In this document: piece by piece, positions 59,801 through 64,000 of the stretch
Position numbering within the stretch: the first letter of the stretch is position 1
Layout of the letters: the number at the start of each line of letters is the position of its first letter
Source of the DNA: Climacteris rufus
Lineage: Eukaryota > Chordata > Aves > Passeriformes > Climacteridae
Assembly: GCA_013398175.1 (NCBI GenBank)
Contig: VZRZ01004813.1
Coordinates: forward strand, 1,291,399-1,355,398
Reading direction: 5' to 3'
Length of the DNA stretch: 64,000 nucleotides
Position numbers and translations under genes: made by a program
Notes under the pieces: generated by a model
What the model saw: only the letters and a program-made list of their open reading frames with translations
What the model was told of the DNA's origin: nothing
The model's database searches: none

Positions 59801-62650
59801 AGGAAAACAAAAGACTGACTTTTTAGCCAAAAGTTGAAATTATCAAGAAATATCTGTTTAGGATATAATAACATTCATTTCTAATCAGTTCAAGAGAGGA
59901 TGAGTTATGTATTCAATAGTCAAACTTTCAAACTTCTAAAACTGTTACTAATGAGGGCAAATTGAATTACGTACTAATCTCCAGCACTTGCAACTGAAAC
60001 CCTCTCAAATTTGCTACAACTGGATAATGATTTCTCTGTAATTTTGTCTGTGAACTGAAAAAAAGGTAAATTTATCTTTTCAAGTGAAAATTCCCAGTGA
60101 CTGAAGAATTGTAATTGACCCTTTTAAAACTTCATAAACTACTTCTCATGTTGTTTTATATAAGCCTAGTAAGACTTCAGCACACTTCCACTCAATTAAA
60201 AAGCAAAACTCAATTAAAAAGCAAAACTCCAGACAGTATCTCTAAGAGAAGGACCTCACATGTACAATGGGATTCTAGTCCTCTAAAAAAAGAATTTTGC
60301 CATTAAATTCATCAGGTTCCAATTTTGTGTTATATTCCCTTCTCTTAAAGACAGAAAACAAAAGTTAAAATGTAAGTACAATCTCTTTTTCCTCTTCTTA
60401 CTCCCTTTTACTCTATCTTTCCCTTATTTAAATTCTTTCTCAATTATATTTCTTAGATTTACAAGCTGATGGAAAGCTTCTACCAGTTTAGGTCCTTTCA
60501 ACTGACATTTTTTCTACGTATACTACAAAAAGTATTTTAAAAATGCTGTAAAAATAATCCTGCTGTGGCAGAATGTCAAATCAGATGCTCTAGCAGATTT
60601 TTGTACCAACTTTTTTGAGCCTAGGGGAAAAAGGGATCTGAATAATGGCTCTAATAGATCCACATCAGAGCTTGAAATAGTGTAAGAACAGTGGTAACAT
60701 AACTACTTACTTTTCTAGGTATAACATAAAATACAATAAAATTCACAGGACATCCGCTCATTCTCAACTGTTTTTTCTACATTTTCATTATGCAAAATAT
60801 TAGGAAAAATGCAGGAAAGTTTCATTTTTTTAGAAATGTAAAGAATTGATTTATTAACTGAGGACTAAATTTCTTTAAGAGTGAAGTCTTTGGTTGGATA
60901 AAAGGTCTAAATGCTTAAATTAATACTTTAATGTTTTTTTCTAATTTGCAAAAGCAATCCTATTATGTCAAATATGGATTTACATGGTACTTTCAGAAAG
61001 AAGTTATTCTTTCAAAGCATTAATTAATTCCTCAAGTTTTCATCCCACTGAGTTATTAAATATTTAGTTGTAACCTAGTGCAAGCTCTCCTGCCAGGATT
61101 TGATATAAAGAAAAGTCAGTCTCTAAACCTGTTTAATTTCTTATTAAAGTTTATGATTCCTGAAATCAGTTTCATTTTACTAAGACTTTAGTAGTAGTTC
61201 AGCTACTCATTCATACAGATTTTCATGCTCTGTGTGCAGGCATTCAAATCCATGTGCCAGACACTGAAGACTGAAATCCCAAACCAAAATATTTGCTTCT
61301 AAATCCTGTCACACCTTTGAGGAGTAAGTCTTGCTGGCTACTGTATATTATTACATTGAGGTTTTCTATTTATATATTCTCCAGCCTCTCAATAAAATTA
61401 GAAGGGGCGCTGCTCTAACATGCTGTCTGCCAAAAGCCTCTCAGCTCTATTCACTGCTATCATTATGTGCATATAGTTTACATTATTTGATAGCATGTAA
61501 AAACATATTCAGGTTCTGTAGAGATATAAAATATTAAATGAGGCATCATTGCAAATAGGGCAGAGAGAACCTTCCATTTTTGTCATTTGACAAACCAAAT
61601 AACATACAGTGACAGAATTAAAAAGATATGCAGGGAATGGAACTTGCTGGATGGGATTAAACTCCACCACAGAAGCTGGATGTTCTCTGTCTAAAACTGC
61701 ACATGCAAGAGGGTTTTGTATGGCTAATTGCTAATTGTATGGCTAATTACCATGATCAGTCCCCTACAGATGTTGTTAAAAAATATGATCCAAGCCCCAA
61801 TATCTGCTTGCTCTATTTCTGGGCATAGTTTTTTTTATATTCTCCAAGAAATGGACTTTACCTTCATCACAATACTAATCGCAACACAGGTCCTCATCTC
61901 CCTCTGGTTTTTTTATAAAGGGAAGCTTGGGAAGAAGACTGTCAACAAGTTATTAGCCTTTCTGGACCGTCTCAAGTCAAACTGCCTAAATTAAATACCT
62001 CTGCTTCATGTCCTCTTGCTTGGAAGAGTGAGATCAAAGCCAGATAGCTCATCCTTGTTAGATGAGTAGGTCCCGGTGGTCAAGTAAACCCTTTAAGCCG
62101 TGCCTGGGCATGGAAGGAGATGTGCAGTGCAGAAAATTCTGCAGCCCTACCTAGAACACTGGCATTAAGTCTTTATTAAAAATACATCCACGAGAGTATT
62201 GCTCTATAGGCCTCCAAGCAAAGGTGGCAAGGTGATATGGTCATACTGTCTTGAGATGACATACTGATGTTTTCCAGGACTTGCAAGTGTTTTTCTACAT
62301 ATTTGAATTGCACTTTGTCTTTTTATTGGAGCTAAACAAAGTGAGACAACAGCCAAATGTTTGTCAGATAAAGAATAAATTCAGACACAATATCACACAT
62401 ATGGGGAATGTGTGTGCCTTGCCAACACAAAAGTTTCCACAAATGGTACTACTGATCCTTTTGCACTCCTTTTTTTTGCCTTTGTGACAGGACAGCGTTA
62501 TTCCCCAAATGGATGCTTTATTACCTGGATAGATGCTGCTTGAGAGATTCATGGTTTGCAGGTAGTTATGGCAGCGTTCTTTGTGTTCTTCCAAAGAGCT
62601 GCGCTGCTTGTAACTGCGACCACAGTATCCACACTTATGGGGTTTGCCAA
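53138..62650 (-). CDS. IKZF1: IKZF1 (Ikaros), last three coding exons; 5' part outside window
   Basis: Three minus-strand exons (62525-62650, 58010-58144, 53138-53841) join in frame into 320 codons plus stop and match human Ikaros nearly residue for residue. They carry zinc finger 4, the linker VIKDESNQSEMAEDLCKIGS, the long activation/repression region with [20 protein letters not shown], and the two C-terminal fingers (F5, F6) that pair Ikaros-family proteins. Ikaros is a nuclear DNA-binding regulator of lymphoid development that recruits NuRD. Fingers 1-3 and the N-terminus lie beyond 64000. IKZF2-4 share the C-terminal fingers, but the linker sequences and the FIGNL1-DDC neighbours identify IKZF1. 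No frameshift or stop was seen. Confidence 0.97.
53842..58009 (-). other. IKZF1: IKZF1 intron
   Basis: 4.2 kb of AT-rich DNA with an A10 run near 55061 and a T8G9 run near 57943-57960. No exon, RNA gene or transposon was recognised. Confidence 0.7.
58010..58144 (-). CDS. IKZF1: IKZF1 penultimate coding exon
   Basis: 135 bp, acceptor ATTTCAG, donor GTAAGA. Encodes VIKDESNQSEMAEDLCKIGS, then ERALVLDRLASNVAKRKSSM and PQKFV plus one base. The human exon differs at only a few residues. IKDE keeps the hydrophobic-K-x-E sumoylation consensus found as IKEE in mammals. The basic KRK near the end is conserved. Confidence 0.96.
58145..62524 (-). other. IKZF1: IKZF1 intron
   Basis: 4.4 kb, AT-rich. It holds a T/G-rich tract at about 58987-59070, an exact 18-bp tandem duplication at 60191-60226 and a short GTATGGCTAATT duplication near 61716-61749. 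Nothing else was recognised. Confidence 0.7.
60191..60226. repeat. Exact 18-bp tandem duplication
   Basis: CTCAATTAAAAAGCAAAA occurs twice head to tail without mismatch. Confidence 0.95.
62525..62650 (-). CDS. IKZF1: IKZF1 exon with zinc finger 4
   Basis: 126 bp between acceptor TTTTCTCCAG and donor GTAATA. It completes a Val codon, reads GKPHKCGYCGRSYKQRSSLE, then EHKERCHNYL, and ends SSSIYP plus one base. The C-x2-C...H-x4-H pattern is finger 4. The tail after HNYL differs from human (QTMNLSSSIYP against ESMGLPGTLYP). Confidence 0.96.
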
Positions 62651-64000
62651 CTGGAGAAAACACAATAAATTGTGAGATTCAGATGAGGCATTCAACAGCA
62701 CATCAACAATGGTAAGGAGCAGAGGAAAAAAGCCCACACCAAAAATAAAGCCATGCTGTAGTGAATTGAAGAAAGATTTTGTCAATTTAAAAAAAATCTA
62801 AATGAAAACAAAACTAATGGAAAACTAACTGTGCATCTTTACATCAACTGGCCAATTCTGTGAGTGCTGTAAGCTGATTTTAGATGATTCACATCAGATA
62901 AAGACTGTGACATCAAATCTTTAAAAATGGCATCTACACAAGTTGGAACTGAGACACCTTCAAAAGCCTGAGAGGAGCTGGTTTAGTGCCCTGTCCCACA
63001 GAGACTGCCAGTGGGTAAACTGGTGGTGTAGGTAGAGACTTGCCCATGGCTGGATGTCAGTTCTGGTGTAAACAGGACCAGCCCTATCCTTGCAAGACAA
63101 TCTTAGATTGTTAGATGTTTTCTGCTTCTGGAAATTCAAGAGAAATGGCATGACAATTTTTTTCTGTATTACACCAATCCAGATCTAGTTCTAGGAATTT
63201 TGCAGCAACAATACTGTTTTGTGTACTTCTGGACTTGAATGTTCTGTCTTGACATGACAAGACAGTCACTTGATATGTGATTTCACAATTTTAGATGGTT
63301 ACATGGTTTAACTTTTGAATTTTATTTACAAATTCTTAGGTGAAAATCAGATTCAGACATCCAAATTATTTTATAATATATTGGTGTCAGTTTGCCAATT
63401 GCAGGAATTAATCCCTCTCTATAGTTTAGACATTGTCTGTTTAACTATGGAATCCTCAGAGTTTGCCAAGTGTGTCTAGGTGCAATTTCACATATATATG
63501 AAAAACTATGTTTTGAATTATGCATCCCTGAAAATCAATAGCAGCAAGGGAGAGGGAGGCAAAATACTATTTAAAATATGTGTTTTCCTCAATCAGGCCA
63601 GGAACAAATAGGAGAAGTGGAAATTATTCTGGAAATCCAGAATCAATACTAAGGATATTATTCAATGTGTGTCCTAGAGAAAAATTTCACTGGTTTTGTG
63701 CAGCACAAAAAAATCACTTGGAGAGCTCCCCTTCTGCCACCCAGAACCCAAAGCCAACTTTCACGAGTAACGCTACCAGTGTCAATTCCAGCAATGTGTA
63801 TTGGAGGTGTCCCATCCAAATAGCAATTTGCATTTGCAGCTTAGCTTGGGAAACTAGATGAGATGGCACTCTGCTTTTAAAGGCACTTTAAATGTGCTAA
63901 ATTGGTTTTACTTCACAGAAGGCATGTGACTATGGCTTCTGTCAAACAATGAGAGGTTCATAGTAATGGGAAAGTGCAGCTATTCAAAAATATTTATTCA
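62651..64000 (-). other. IKZF1: IKZF1 intron (partial)
   Basis: Upstream intron running off the window; the exon with finger 3 is not reached. No feature was recognised. Confidence 0.7.

Noticed and set aside
1..64000. tRNA, rRNA, snRNA, CRISPR array or bacterial-type operon
   Set aside because: Looked for while reading; no cloverleaf box A/B pair, rRNA segment or spaced direct-repeat array was found. The window is ordinary vertebrate DNA.

Overview
The window is vertebrate nuclear DNA, almost certainly from a bird and probably a songbird. Three genes can be read directly: the 3' part of DDC (+), all of the FIGNL1 coding region (+), and the last three coding exons of IKZF1 (-). The order DDC-FIGNL1-IKZF1, with the first two on one strand and IKZF1 converging on them, is the conserved amniote arrangement (human 7p12, read in reverse). 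The avian origin is inferred from CR1 LINE fragments with the typical 3' end and an LTR fragment of a kind I recall as widespread in passerine genomes. Introns and intergenic DNA are AT-rich, with simple repeats and few transposons.

Layout. Positions 1-22736 hold DDC exons at 1363-1423, 6772-6848, 10646-10665 (a 20-bp microexon), 11408-11506, 18521-18622 and 22521-22736, separated by large introns. They join in one frame into 190 codons plus stop, from just before the PLP-binding lysine to the C-terminus. The introns contain two CR1 pieces (one with the ORF1 esterase GDS motif), a small assembly gap, a perfect 85-bp inverted repeat 2.1 kb apart, and a CpG-rich LTR-like segment. Positions about 23780-28000 are intergenic. 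Positions 28000-28960 are a CpG island with a CRE and four CCAAT boxes, the likely FIGNL1 promoter. A 5'UTR intron carrying a CR1 leads to the single FIGNL1 coding exon (31125-33194, 689 aa). Positions about 35160-48860 are intergenic, with one ERV LTR fragment. Positions about 48860-53137 are read as the long IKZF1 3'UTR on the minus strand, followed by IKZF1 coding exons at 53138-53841, 58010-58144 and 62525-62650. The rest of IKZF1 lies beyond 64000.

The genes are neighbours by synteny, not a pathway. DDC makes dopamine, serotonin and trace amines. FIGNL1 is a AAA+ ATPase that acts on RAD51 in homologous recombination. IKZF1 (Ikaros) is a lymphoid zinc-finger transcription factor. I found no new gene system. 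The strongest unexplained signal is the 85-bp perfect inverted repeat in a DDC intron, flanked on its inner side by a diverged continuation of the same homology. The GC-rich segment near the end of the IKZF1 3'UTR is the second.
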